Below the pieces are notes generated by a model. The model saw nothing but the letters and a program-made list of their open reading frames with translations. It had not been told where the DNA came from and made no database searches. A stretch of 64,000 nucleotides of DNA. It comes from Xestospongia bergquistia. Its lineage: Eukaryota; Porifera; Demospongiae; Haplosclerida; Petrosiidae. The stretch is taken from positions 7,603,057-7,667,056 of the forward strand of contig OZ014415.1 of assembly GCA_963965975.1 (NCBI GenBank), in the 5' to 3' direction. Positions 12,554 to 23,200 of this stretch are shown in pieces (the first letter of the stretch is position 1; each line of letters starts with the position of its first letter). Made by a program: the position numbers and the translations under genes.

Positions 12554-13177
12554 ATCAAACAAAGAACCCCAAAGGACTAAGATCAATGAAGCAACCTACT
12601 GTGGTCTTGTAAACTGATACAACCAAATTTATATGGGGTGTAACTGGAAATGGAGATTACACAATCTTTTATACAGTACGTATGATTGTTATAATGAAAG
12701 TTGTATTTGCATTTATCTTATCAAAACTGATTATGAGATATCTTTCACAGCTATACGAATCATAGCCACAAAATATTCATTATGATGTGTGTAGTGTGGG
12801 AGGATATAGTTTACATAATTATCTAATGGATTGTAAAAATTAGCCAGTATTTTGATGATGTTTTATTATATTATCATAACAATGTCTCATATAAGTACTT
12901 TCAATTTCAAAATTCTTACCATTTATTAATTAGTTCATTACTTTCATCAAAAACATATATATGACAGTTAGGTTGATATTACACAGATTATAAAGGCAAT
13001 TAGATGTAAATATAAGTATCTAATGATTGTTATTCAAAATGAAATTGAAAAATGTGCTAATCTGAATCCAATATCTCTTCAAAAAGTTAGATGATTTTAT
13101 TGTTCACTCTGAAGATTAGATACAGTTCGTATACTAGACAATAGGAAATGATATAAATATATTTTAATTATTTTAAC

Positions 13178-14026
13178 TTACCAACATGAACCATACCATT
13201 GCTGGTCTACTAGTTTTCTTATTTCATCAACATAAGGATTAACATCGATATCTCCAGTCTCTGGTTTAATATCAATAGTTACCACTGGCTTACAACATTG
13301 TTTAGAATCACAGCAATACATACAGAACTCATCAGATTGTTTATTAACAGTAAGAAGTATAGAAAAATTGAAGTTCTAAAGGAAAACAAATTATTACCAG
13401 CCAGTGCTTATCTATGTAGGATGAAGTCGATACTTTGACATATACTTGGATTACGATTAGCTTTAATTAGCTTTACAGTACATAGTATAGACTTCAAAGT
13501 ATGGACTTTATCCTAGACAAACATTTGCATTACGATTAGATTTAATACAAGTACAAAGTATAGACCTCTTCAACTTTAAATGAATAGCAACATTGAATTA
13601 TCTAACATATAAACTACAACCAGAATATCAAAAGTGTATAATATAGATAGTCAACACAGTACATAATATTTATGAGTATATAATTATATTATCAATTGAT
13701 ATGTAATTATACTGAGTATATATAAGTTATGACAAACATACCGATTTTAGTGTTATCAATAAAGCTTTGAAGTCATCACAACTAAACCATTTATAAGGTA
13801 TAGACTTAGGATCTTTTCCTGCTCTCTTTATTATATCAGACTGTCTAGCCACAACATCGGTGACCTGAGCTGAGTATGCAATGGTAAGTAAGAGAGAGCC
13901 TTTATCCAAATCTTGTAAGGGAGTGACATGTTCTTCATTAGCTACATCTATGACATCATAGGATCCAAATGATTTACGGTTCTCCTTTTTTTCCATATTA
14001 TTACACAGGTGGGAAAAGAAGGCCAC
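13178..14026 (-). CDS. Small two-exon W(C/Y)GSC-family protein, copy B
   Basis: Exon 1 is 13742-14026 (donor GTATGT) and exon 2 is 13178-13375 (acceptor TTTAG), joined at phase 0, about 160 residues. Exon 2 is exactly 198 nt, as in the paralogues. Shared features are SLLLTIAYSAQVTDVVARQ, YKWFSCDDFKALLITLK, NKQSDEF.MYCCDSK and a terminal QQWYGSCW, where Tyr replaces the first Cys of WCGSC. It lies immediately 3' of membrane gene 3 on the same strand. Function is unknown. An internal ATG ten codons in is an alternative start. Confidence 0.72.
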
Positions 14027-14182
14027 TTAACAGGATATCAAATTATATATTAACAAGTCAATTAACCTCAGAATTGGGTTTGACTATCCAAACAGTGGGT
14101 GTAACGTGAGGGTTATCATAGTTGTTATATGAACAAGATATTATTAAAAAATAGTAGAAAAAAATTCAACAATTGTAAAGAC

Positions 14183-15908
14183 TCAATTGATAACAGTGGA
14201 GACTTTCTCATATGTGAAACCTTTCCAAACCCTCTTTGATTTGTTATACCAGCGACAGAAAATGTACATAGCTACTAAAAATATAATAACAAAGACAACA
14301 ACGAAAACACAGCTGCTACCTAACACTAGCGAACAAAACAATATGAATGTAGCATTCAATTTCGAAGAAGACACTGTGATGTCAAGATGGTTAATTTTTG
14401 AGCCAAACCCGTAGCTTGGTAAAGTATAAACAAGAACAGTTGACGTTGACTCAGAAGTTGTAGACAATTGAATGGTACAGTTGTGTCCATTAGATACAGT
14501 GCATATTGTGTTGTTAGTAAAATAGTCTTCATAGTTGAGATATTTCTCTTTGGCTGTAGTCTTGTATCGAAATGTAGTGCCTTCTTTAGGAAGTTTTAAC
14601 ATAAAGAAATAATAGTCTGAATTTTGTATAACAAATGTGACATTAACACAAATGATATGTCCAGGACCACCAACAACAAGAGGTTGTTGAAATGTAGGTA
14701 TACCCACAATCGAAGAGCTAGCATAGTTCTTGAAATCATTTTCATTGTTATAACCATATAATGTAGCATTGGGTGAACCAGATACATTCCCAAGACATAT
14801 TTCATTTAGAACCTGAGAACCAGCTAATAAATAAACATATATTTCATTTAAGATAGGCTGGTTATCAACTATTGTTGTCTGGTTAAACATTTTATACTCA
14901 GTTTTATAACGATATATCAACAAGCTTGAAGAAACAGCAAACACATTACATCGATGTTCAGCGTCGCCATGTAAAATTAATTCAGAGATTTTAATAGCTT
15001 TACTACTACTTGAATATTTTCCAATAATGATTGTATCATTCTCTGCTACAACTATTTGTCTTGATTTGCTAGTAAGGGTAAGTCCTGGACTATTAGGTAG
15101 CATAATGAATAACACAGGAATTATCAGGACAGAACAAGCAACAAGAAGGGACACTCCTAATACGATTAGATAATATAGACATTTGTTATTGTGTTTTGTT
15201 GGAGTATAGAGCAATTCTTGATGGTTGTCTGAAAAGAAAAAAACATTTTTAGTGTGAATAGGTAAGTATGGCTAGCTATCAAAACTATCTAATCTAAAGA
15301 CAACCTTAAAGACTAACCAACTAACCAAAGACACGACCTTTTTTCACATGTTTTGTTATGGTCTGATCTTATATGTGCACGTGCATGCATTAGTAGTTTA
15401 GTGATACAAAGAGTCTATGCCTTCATTACGGCCATTATGCAACACTAGTAAACATAGCAACCTTTCTTGTATAAGATTATGTCAATAATTTCGTACTATA
15501 CTTTACAATTTTTACCAATAATTAAGAGCCACTGTATTTACCAAACATTATATATCATATAAACCTGTTTGTCCACTTAGATAACATAATTATATATACT
15601 GATCCCTCACTGTATTTTCTTTGCTGCAAACCTTTCTTGCTAGCATCAGCAGAACACACAATATGGTTGTTAACTACTTGATTTAGTGCAGCTGTAGCAA
15701 CAGGTTCATCAATTCCAGTAAACAAATCTTCTAAGAAATTAAAGAATTGTTCATTTTCTTTAGCAACTTTTAGCCAGTATTCCAGCATAGCTTTTTTATC
15801 TTTAGTATTCATTGCCCCTTTTCCATTGCTAATCAGAAAGTCGTTAATATCTTCTATTTCATCGTTTGTCAGCTTTTCAACAGTTTTGAGCAAAATCTTG
15901 GTAGCCAT
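14183..15908 (-). CDS. Two-pass membrane protein with pyrin-like N-terminal domain (membrane gene 3)
   Basis: Two exons (15611-15908 and 14183-15228) join at a phase-1 intron to about 447 residues. Exon 1 is an all-helical domain (ILLKTVEKLTNDEIEDINDF, AMLEYWLKVAKENEQFFNF) whose opening LL..VE.LT..E resembles pyrin/DAPIN-type death folds. It is followed by TM1 near residues 115-143 (YLIVLGVSLLVACSVL, then IPVLFIMLP). The ectodomain has sequons and cysteines (ELILHGDAEHRCNVFAVSSS, GGPGHIICVNVTFV, NNTICTVSNGHNC). TM2 is near 395-425, followed by a conserved basic tail (KSKRVWKG). The architecture matches the + strand genes, and the ectodomains may be distant relatives (hydrophobic-YY-hydrophobic-P block followed by paired Cys). 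The pyrin assignment needs a profile search. Confidence 0.78.
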
Positions 15909-17079
15909 TTAACTTTACGGATTGTTTTCTTCAGTTAGTGAAGAGGGTGGAGTTGTTTATTAAGGAATATATACAAACAATATACCAGTACATTGGAGGT
16001 ATTGAGTCATCTATTTATTACCCAATAGTTATATGCAGATATAATTAATATTAATATTTAAGAAGAATTCAGTGTAGTCTGATTATAGTTGCTATAAACA
16101 ACTCCCTTTGTTTTGTTTTGTTTCATTTTGTAGAGATGGCTAGAATTGCTGTTTTTATGTTAGAAAACTCAGCAAACTGAACCAACTCTCAACATTGTTT
16201 TCAAGCGATTTTCAATTGAATTCTTAAGGAATAAAATTCAAAGACCAAAGTCTTCGTTACTTGTAATTTATTACAAGTGACTCCATAATCAAGCATAAGT
16301 TCCAGGGGTTCATACAGGGTTTGAACTTTGGGGGGGGGGGGGGTTCAGTCAATGCTCCTCTTGTGTCCCACACAGTATTGTACTATATATACATCATGCT
16401 GTATTTCATTGTTCTTTCTTTAGAAAATTATCACTTATTGTATTACACAATGTAACATGTAACAGTTGTTCATGCATGTTAGCATTTTCCATATATACCA
16501 TGTCATTGTACTACTAACAATATAAAATTAGATTAGTAGTATATTATATTAGACTAAGAGTAGAGTTAGAGTAAAATGGACCTCAGGAACATCTTTTCAA
16601 GAAACTGTATGAACCCTTGAGTTCTTTTAGCTCAATTGTTTAGCAGTATTATAACTCCTGATAGTAAGTGTAGTTATTTATTTTTACACCAAACATATCA
16701 CTTCAGCTCAAATGTCATTTTCTATCATGCCCTAATTATCGTAGACAGAACAGGTCTTTATAATCACAATAAATATAGTTAAAACATTCAAATACAGGCC
16801 TTGCCCACAACGGCACTATTAATAATATATTATTAATAAATAACTGATCTAAATATAGTTACATGTCTTTGGTTTCCAAGAGCTCTACACCTGGCACTTT
16901 AACCAATTAACATGTGATAGTCTCACACTCCTTTCCCCTTCCATCATTTCTAATTATGAGAGATCCTGTTATAGTTTGCTATAATTGTTAACTCTCTATC
17001 ACTTATAAATAAGAGGTAATGATGTGCAGCAAGTTTTCAAAATAATATCTAGGAAATTAGATTTGTTGTATTTGTTAGA
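15909..17079. other. Intergenic, no intact gene
   Basis: AT-rich spacer upstream of membrane gene 3. It contains a long G run at about 16328-16345. I see no ORF, RNA gene or repeat family I can name. Confidence 0.6.
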
Positions 17080-17320
17080 AGAAATAAACAAGATCTATGG
17101 TCTGATATAGCAACCACTTTCAAAGTTAGAATATGAGAGTTTAGCTTATAATGGCAGCTCAGATGTTAAAAAACTTGGTGAAGCTGTACAATAATAGATA
17201 GAAGGTGATGATAAATACTGCATTACATGGAGGACAATCATTGAGGCAGTTGAAGTTGAAATCACTGATAACCATGAGCTTGCTAATAAAATAATACCTT
17301 TTCTAAAAAGAAAAAATTAA
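17080..17320 (+). pseudogene. Death-domain remnant
   Basis: In one + frame the sequence reads KLEYESLAY, SDVKKLGEAVQ, two adjacent stops (TAATAG near 17193), then IEGDDKYCITWRTIIEAVE and ending NHELANKIIPFLKRKN with a stop. The C-terminal half is a typical death-domain ending (W..II.AVE......A.KI). The stops fall where family members have a WI/WL motif. No start or upstream exon is seen. It is a decayed relative of the genes at 50-64 kb, here in opposite orientation to its neighbours. Confidence 0.65.
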
Positions 17321-17504
17321 CAGTATTTAATTGAAAATTTAATAAATTTTAAAGCATTTATATTATCTTGGAATGCAATTCTCTTATTAATACTCTAAAG
17401 ACTCTTAATGTAAATACAAACATTACATACTATCTCTTTTATTGTATGCAATTATTATATCATAGCACAATCATTATTTGATTAGTGATCTTAGTGTATC
17501 ATAT

Positions 17505-17745
17505 TAATAAATCCTTGAAGTCATCACATGGTACAACTGAGCCATTTATATGGTATAGATTTAGTAGCTTTTCCTGTACTCTTTATTATATCAGACTGTC
17601 TGGCCACAACATCAATGACCTGAGCTGAGTATGTAATGGTAAGTAAGAAAGGTCCTTTAGGCATATCTTGTAAGGGAATGATGTGTTCTTCTTTAACTAA
17701 TCTGACATCATAGGACCTAAATGATTTAGAATTCTCCTTTATTCA
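17505..17745 (-). pseudogene. Small W(C/Y)GSC-family exon 1 remnant
   Basis: This aligns over its whole length with exon 1 of copy B (13742-13996), sharing the TATTATATCAGACTGTCT and TGACCTGAGCTGAGTATG segments on the + strand. A 7-bp net insertion near 17525 and other length changes break the frame, and the start region is altered. No exon 2 is found downstream. It sits 3' of membrane gene 4 exactly as copy B sits 3' of membrane gene 3, so the pair was duplicated as a unit. Confidence 0.75.
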
Positions 17746-17932
17746 ATATTATCACACTGGAGGGAAAAGAAGGCTGTTTAACAGGATATCAAATTATATA
17801 TTAACAAATTATCAAATTAATTTCAGAATTGGGTTTGACAATCCAAACTAGCGGCTATTATATGAATAAAATATTATTAAAAATAGAAAAAAAAATATTC
17901 TGAAAAAATAATAATTCAAACATTGCAAGAAC

Positions 17933-19659
17933 TCAATTGATAACAGTGGGGATACTATCATACGTTGATCCTTTCCAAACTCTTTTTGATTTATTATACC
18001 TGCGACAAAAAATATACATAGCCAATAACAATATAATAATAAAAATAACAAACACACAGCTACCTAGTGAACAAACCAATGTGAGTGTAGTATTGAATTT
18101 GGATAAAGACACTTTGACTTCAAGATGATTAATTTTTGAGCCAAACCCGTAGTTTGGTACTGTATACACGAGAACAGTTGACTCAGAGGTTGTAGATAAT
18201 TGAAGTGTACAGTCGTGTCCATTAGATACAGTGCATATTGTGTTGTTAGTGAGGTAGTCTTTGTAGTTGAGATATTTCTCTTTGGCTTTAGTCTTGTATC
18301 GATATGTGGTACCTTGTTTAGGAAGTTTTAACATAAAGAAATAATAGTCTGAATCTTGTATAACAAATGTGACATTAACACAAACGATATGTCCAGGACC
18401 ACCAACAACAAGAGATTGTTGAAATGTAGGCATACCAACAACTGAATAGCTTGCATAGTTGTTGAAATCATTTTCATTGTTATAACCATATAGCATAGCA
18501 TTGGGTGAACCAGATACATTCCCAAGACATATTTCATTTTGAACCTGAGAACCAGCTAATAAATAAACATATATTTCATTTAAGATAGGCTGGTTATCAA
18601 CTATTGTTGTCTGGTTAAACATTTTATACTCAGTTTTATAACGATATATTAATAAACTTGAAGAAACTGCAAACACATTACATCGATGCTCAGCGTCGCC
18701 ATGTAAAATTAATTCAGAGATTGTAATAGCTTTATTGTTGCTTGAATATTTCCCAATAATGACTGTATCATTCTCTGCTACAACTATTTGTGTTAATTTG
18801 CTAGTAAGGGAATGTACTGGACTATTAGGTAGTGTAATGAATAACACGGGAATTAACAGGACAGAACAAGTAATAAGAAAAACAATCAAAACTACTGATG
18901 TCATTAGAATATATTGACATATAATGCTATCACGAGTTGATGCAGTGCGTAGTAGATTAGTACTGTTACCTGAAAAGAAACAGATCATTGTTAATGTGAA
19001 AGTACACATAAGAGAAATATGGCTAACTATCAAAACTGTGTCTAATTTGAACCTAGCCTTGAATGCCAACCATTAACCAAAGACAAAACCTTTTTTCATC
19101 CATCTGTTTAATGTACCTAACGCAAACTTCTAGCCTCGGCAAACTCTTCTTAATAGCACTAGTACTTCAATCAAAAAAAGATATCACCTCATTAAAACAT
19201 AATGCTTCCAAAAAGCTTTCGTATCAAGACTATGGCCAATAGTTTTAAGTTGTGCTTGACTCTGTACATAATTAAGAGCTATAGGATTTACCACAGACTA
19301 TCATCATATATATATTATACATGTTTGTGATTCAAATATACTATATAATCCATACTATATTCCCTTCGCTGTAAACCTTTATTGCTATAGCTAGCATCAG
19401 CAGAATACACAACATGGTTATTGACAGCTTGGTTTAGTGCAGCTGCAGCAACAGGTCCATCAATTCGAGTAAACAAATCTTCTAAGAAGTTAAAGAATTG
19501 TTCATTCTCTTTAGCAACTTTCAACCAGTATTCAAGCATGGCTTTTCTATCTTTAGCATCGATCAGCCTTTTTCCATTGCTAATCAGAAAGTCGTTGATA
19601 TCTTCTATTTCATCATTTGTCAGCTTTTCAACAGTTTTGAGCAAGATTTTGTGGACCAT
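17933..19659 (-). CDS. Two-pass membrane protein with pyrin-like N-terminal domain (membrane gene 4)
   Basis: Close paralogue of membrane gene 3. Exons 19356-19659 and 17933-18969 join at the same phase-1 site to about 446 residues. The N-terminal helical domain (ILLKTVEKLTNDEIEDINDF...) and the ectodomain are largely identical to gene 3. Divergence is concentrated just after the splice junction, where the gene 3 sequence NHQELLYTPTKHNNK is replaced by NSTNLLRTASTRDS, and in the outer half of TM1. TM1 contains ILMTSVVLIVFLITCSVLL; TM2 contains FVIFIIILLLAMYIFC; the tail keeps YNKSKRVWKG. The frame also stays open from exon 2 into the intron up to 19069, but the acceptor at 18970 (TTTTCAG) and the paralogue support splicing there. 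Confidence 0.8.
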
Positions 19660-20216
19660 CTTATTGCGTCCTTTGACTATTTTAAAAGACGGGAGTGGTT
19701 TATGAATGTAATTAATTATGCTGTGAATGTAATTACTCCAGCAAGAAAATCAGGATAAAACAGGTTTAAATGCCCAGTTCTTCAATTATTGTATTGCTGT
19801 TGTTAGTCATAACTACTTTTTTTAACTTCTATTAATATTCTGGAGCTTGCAGTTCATCAATGTGGCATCACCATTAGTTATTCTATGACTTCATGAAAAA
19901 TTCACTCTTGCCATAATATATAACACATCCTACACATTTCATTTATCTATGATATGATATGCCCATTGTTCTCCATTCTCTATCGCTACAGTGTAGGTTA
20001 TGGAATTCACTCAGAATAATGCTTTTAGAACAAAAATTTTAATCATTCAAATGCTTTACAATGCAATACATACCAGCACATAATCAATTTAAAGGTGAAA
20101 ACACTGTCATACACTGTCATATAGATATTGACACTGTCATAAAGGTGTATACATTGTTAGATAGATATAGACATTGTCATAAAGGTGTATACACTGTTAG
20201 ATAGATATTGACACTA
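19660..20216. other. Intergenic spacer with a minisatellite
   Basis: No gene seen. A tandem repeat at about 20090-20226 (unit about 51 bp, core ATAGATATTGACACTGTCAT AAAGGTGTAT) abuts the stop codon of PPT1 and even overlaps its last codons, which lie in the final TCATAAAGGTGTG copy. Confidence 0.7.
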
Positions 20217-23200
20217 TCATAAAGGTGTGTGAACATCATTGTAAGTTCTATTGATATAAGGAAGAATGTTCTCATAGAACCATTGATAAGTGAACTGTAG
20301 ATGACTCTCTGATGAACTTAAAAAATGAAGACGGCCATTCCTATGAAGATATTGTAATCCTAAAAGATCCTATAGAAAAATAGACAATATAAACAACCCC
20401 TACTACTTAGCTATACAAGGAAGCTACACTTATTTGATGATATATATTATTATCTACACCAATACTGTTTATACAAGTATAGGTAAATATCCCACAATTA
20501 AATTATAAAGGGAAACTACCACATGTTTTATGGTATTAATATACTATGTATTTCCATTTATGGATAAAATTACAATACCTTATTAGAAGTCTGCAATGTA
20601 TATTGGATATATATTGGATTCATTTATAACTAATATATTACTTCTCTGCATAGACTATAAATGTTGATATGATTACCTGTTTGTAAAGTCTACTCTCAAA
20701 CAATGAGTATACTTCCAATGACTGACCTGGTTTATAGAAACCAAACCACTAAATAATAGAAGACAAAAGAAATACTATATTATAATCACATAAAGTATAA
20801 ATACTAGTTGTATCAATAACCATTATTCTCATGGGAATATACTACATTCATTAATAATATTATTATATTGTGTATTATCAATTCATCAATATTATTATCT
20901 GTAATGTCTGTCATCTGAGCTATGATTGTTAGGATTATGTTCAAAATTGACTATCTTGTTCATAAACATAACACTAATGTGTTTTCAGATGTGATATGAT
21001 TGATATGTAATTTATATGATATATTACCTAATACAATTAATATATTATAATACAGACTTATATAAGGTAATATATAGACAATATAACTTATACTAGTACT
21101 TGTAGAAATGTATTATATAATAAACAGCTGCTAAAATGACAAATACTGGTGTTTATTGTTTATGTTAACAAATGTTAGTCGGAGACATACTTATTCCCAT
21201 AACAGCCATAATATTATGTCTATTATAGAACAAATTGATATTCTGTTTAACAAATAATAAAATGTATAACAAATAGTTTAAGAATGTAGAGGAGTTTATA
21301 AAACATCATAACTAAGACATTCATATGGTTAGCAAGATCAGATTACAACTCTATTCCACTATAGGATTGATGTGGTAACCTAGCCATATACTCGATCCTT
21401 TGAATGTAAGCCAAAATCTCACTATATTCAGTCAACTCCCATGCTGCCATTACAAATCTATTACATTATTGTTACATAATTATGTCCAGCTGTACTACTA
21501 TACCAGGAAAGGTAGTAGCATCCCTTTAAACAATACAATAAAATTAACAGAGCATGATCTCAAACATGACATCATTTGATAAACCAATATAAAGTAATGA
21601 TTTAATTCACATTTGGACAACTGACTACTCACTACTCACTCAAGTGCATTCAAAAGCAATGATGCCATATCATGTAACAACTTATATGTAATGATCTGAT
21701 GAGTCTCTTGAAAGCTGTCATTAACTAGTGAAATGAACTATTCTCTAGTGACAACTTACTACTAACAACAAACTACTAATAAGTATAGTTGTACATTCTA
21801 CACACCTCGGTCTCTTTTGGTTGAACCATTGCGTCATCCAGGAACTTGATCAGTACCAGATTACTCAGGTTTGATAACCTTTCTTTATACAGTGAATTAA
21901 AAGTCTAATTATGACAAGGAAACATTAAATTACAAGATTGTACCTAGTAGTGAACTGATATAAGTTGACATAACATGAACTTAGAACTACCACATGCAGG
22001 ATGTCGCTAATGACAATATTGACTGTCAGTATTAATGGATTATTGTCATACTGAAAATTGTCAGTTAATTATTGAACTAATTGAGAGAAGAATCTTACTA
22101 TCTCTTGATTAATCTTACTATCTCTTGATTAATATCAGGTAGGAAATTACAACCTAATTGATATTCTTCTTCATCATAAGGATCATGCCAGTATTGAGCT
22201 TGAACAAAACTAGAGAATGAATAAGAGGATGAATGAAAGGAAAGATGAAAAGAAAGATAAAGGATAGATCAAAGAAAGCAAAGATGAGAAGATAAATAAA
22301 GGGATAGCTAAGAATAGATAAAGGGATAGATAGATTGTCAATTATATGGATGGGCATGTAGATTGGCAAGACAGCTGAGAATGAATGAGAGGACGAATAA
22401 AAAGAAAGATGAAAAGAAAGATAAAGGATAGATAAAATAGATAAAGGAGAGATGAAAGAAATAGATAAAGGAAAGGGAGGAAATAATAAAGGATAGATAG
22501 ACTGTCAATTATATAGACATAATTATAGTAAATACAGGATGGGCATGTACATTTAGCAGAACAGCTGGTCCTACATGCATGGCAGCTGGATGTACAGGTG
22601 GATGTAAAGATAATCAAACTTTTACATATACTTTGATACTATATTATTAACAATACTTACTAATCTTGAATAAAGGACAAATATGTCACAATATTTAAAA
22701 ATCTTCTAAACAGATGACATAAGATATTACTCTCACCAAGACAGAAAGGAAAGCCATACACTCCTTGATGTTGTCCACCAATAGATATCAAGTTATACAT
22801 TTTAATTGTACCACATCTTTGCACCAAAGCACGTCTAAATCAAAGTGTAGAAATAATATATAATAGAGAGTAACACAAAGAAGTGATATATCATTGTTAA
22901 TAACCATTTCATTGACATATTGGTTGCATGCACTCCTATAAAATACATTGAAGTATAATATTATATATGAATTTTATAGTAACAATTCTAGACCACCATC
23001 ATATTGTTGTCTATGAACAAAAGATCTAACCATTTACTACATAGACAGTCATTAATAGCTGTTATTGTCACCATATACACGCCAGTACAATGTTTCTTTT
23101 TAAGACGTAATGTTATGTTAAATCATTTGTAATGGTACCTAATGTGCAAGCAAATTTCGAAGAAATGCTTGTGTAGAAACGGTTGCTACGCATTCATCTT

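Larger units (their letters stand above)
7190..13090. repeat. Second copy of a tandem segmental duplication (first copy about 2365-7190)
   Basis: Sequence from about 7195 onward matches intron/exon 4 of membrane gene 1 (2365 onward). Sequence just before 7195 matches 13.02-13.09 kb (TCTAATGATTGTTATTCAAA...CTTCAAAAAGTTA). The order is therefore [2365-7190][7190-13090], each unit holding a membrane gene followed by an inverted small gene. The join near 7195 is the duplication breakpoint. It lies between exon 3 and exon 4 of the ancestral gene, so unit 2 lacks the first three exons. Confidence 0.8.

Noticed and set aside
18970..19069. N-terminal extension of membrane gene 4 with a hydrophobic MAFKARFKLD start
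   Set aside because: The frame is open but lies within the intron; the acceptor at 18970 and the paralogue both place the exon start there. An alternative transcript cannot be excluded.
22342..22617. Cys-rich peptide frame that could be a PPT1 exon
   Set aside because: PPT1 closes in frame without it once the exon at 22661-22834 is extended to its GTAAGT donor, which supplies the expected ESNILC...LNIVTY block.
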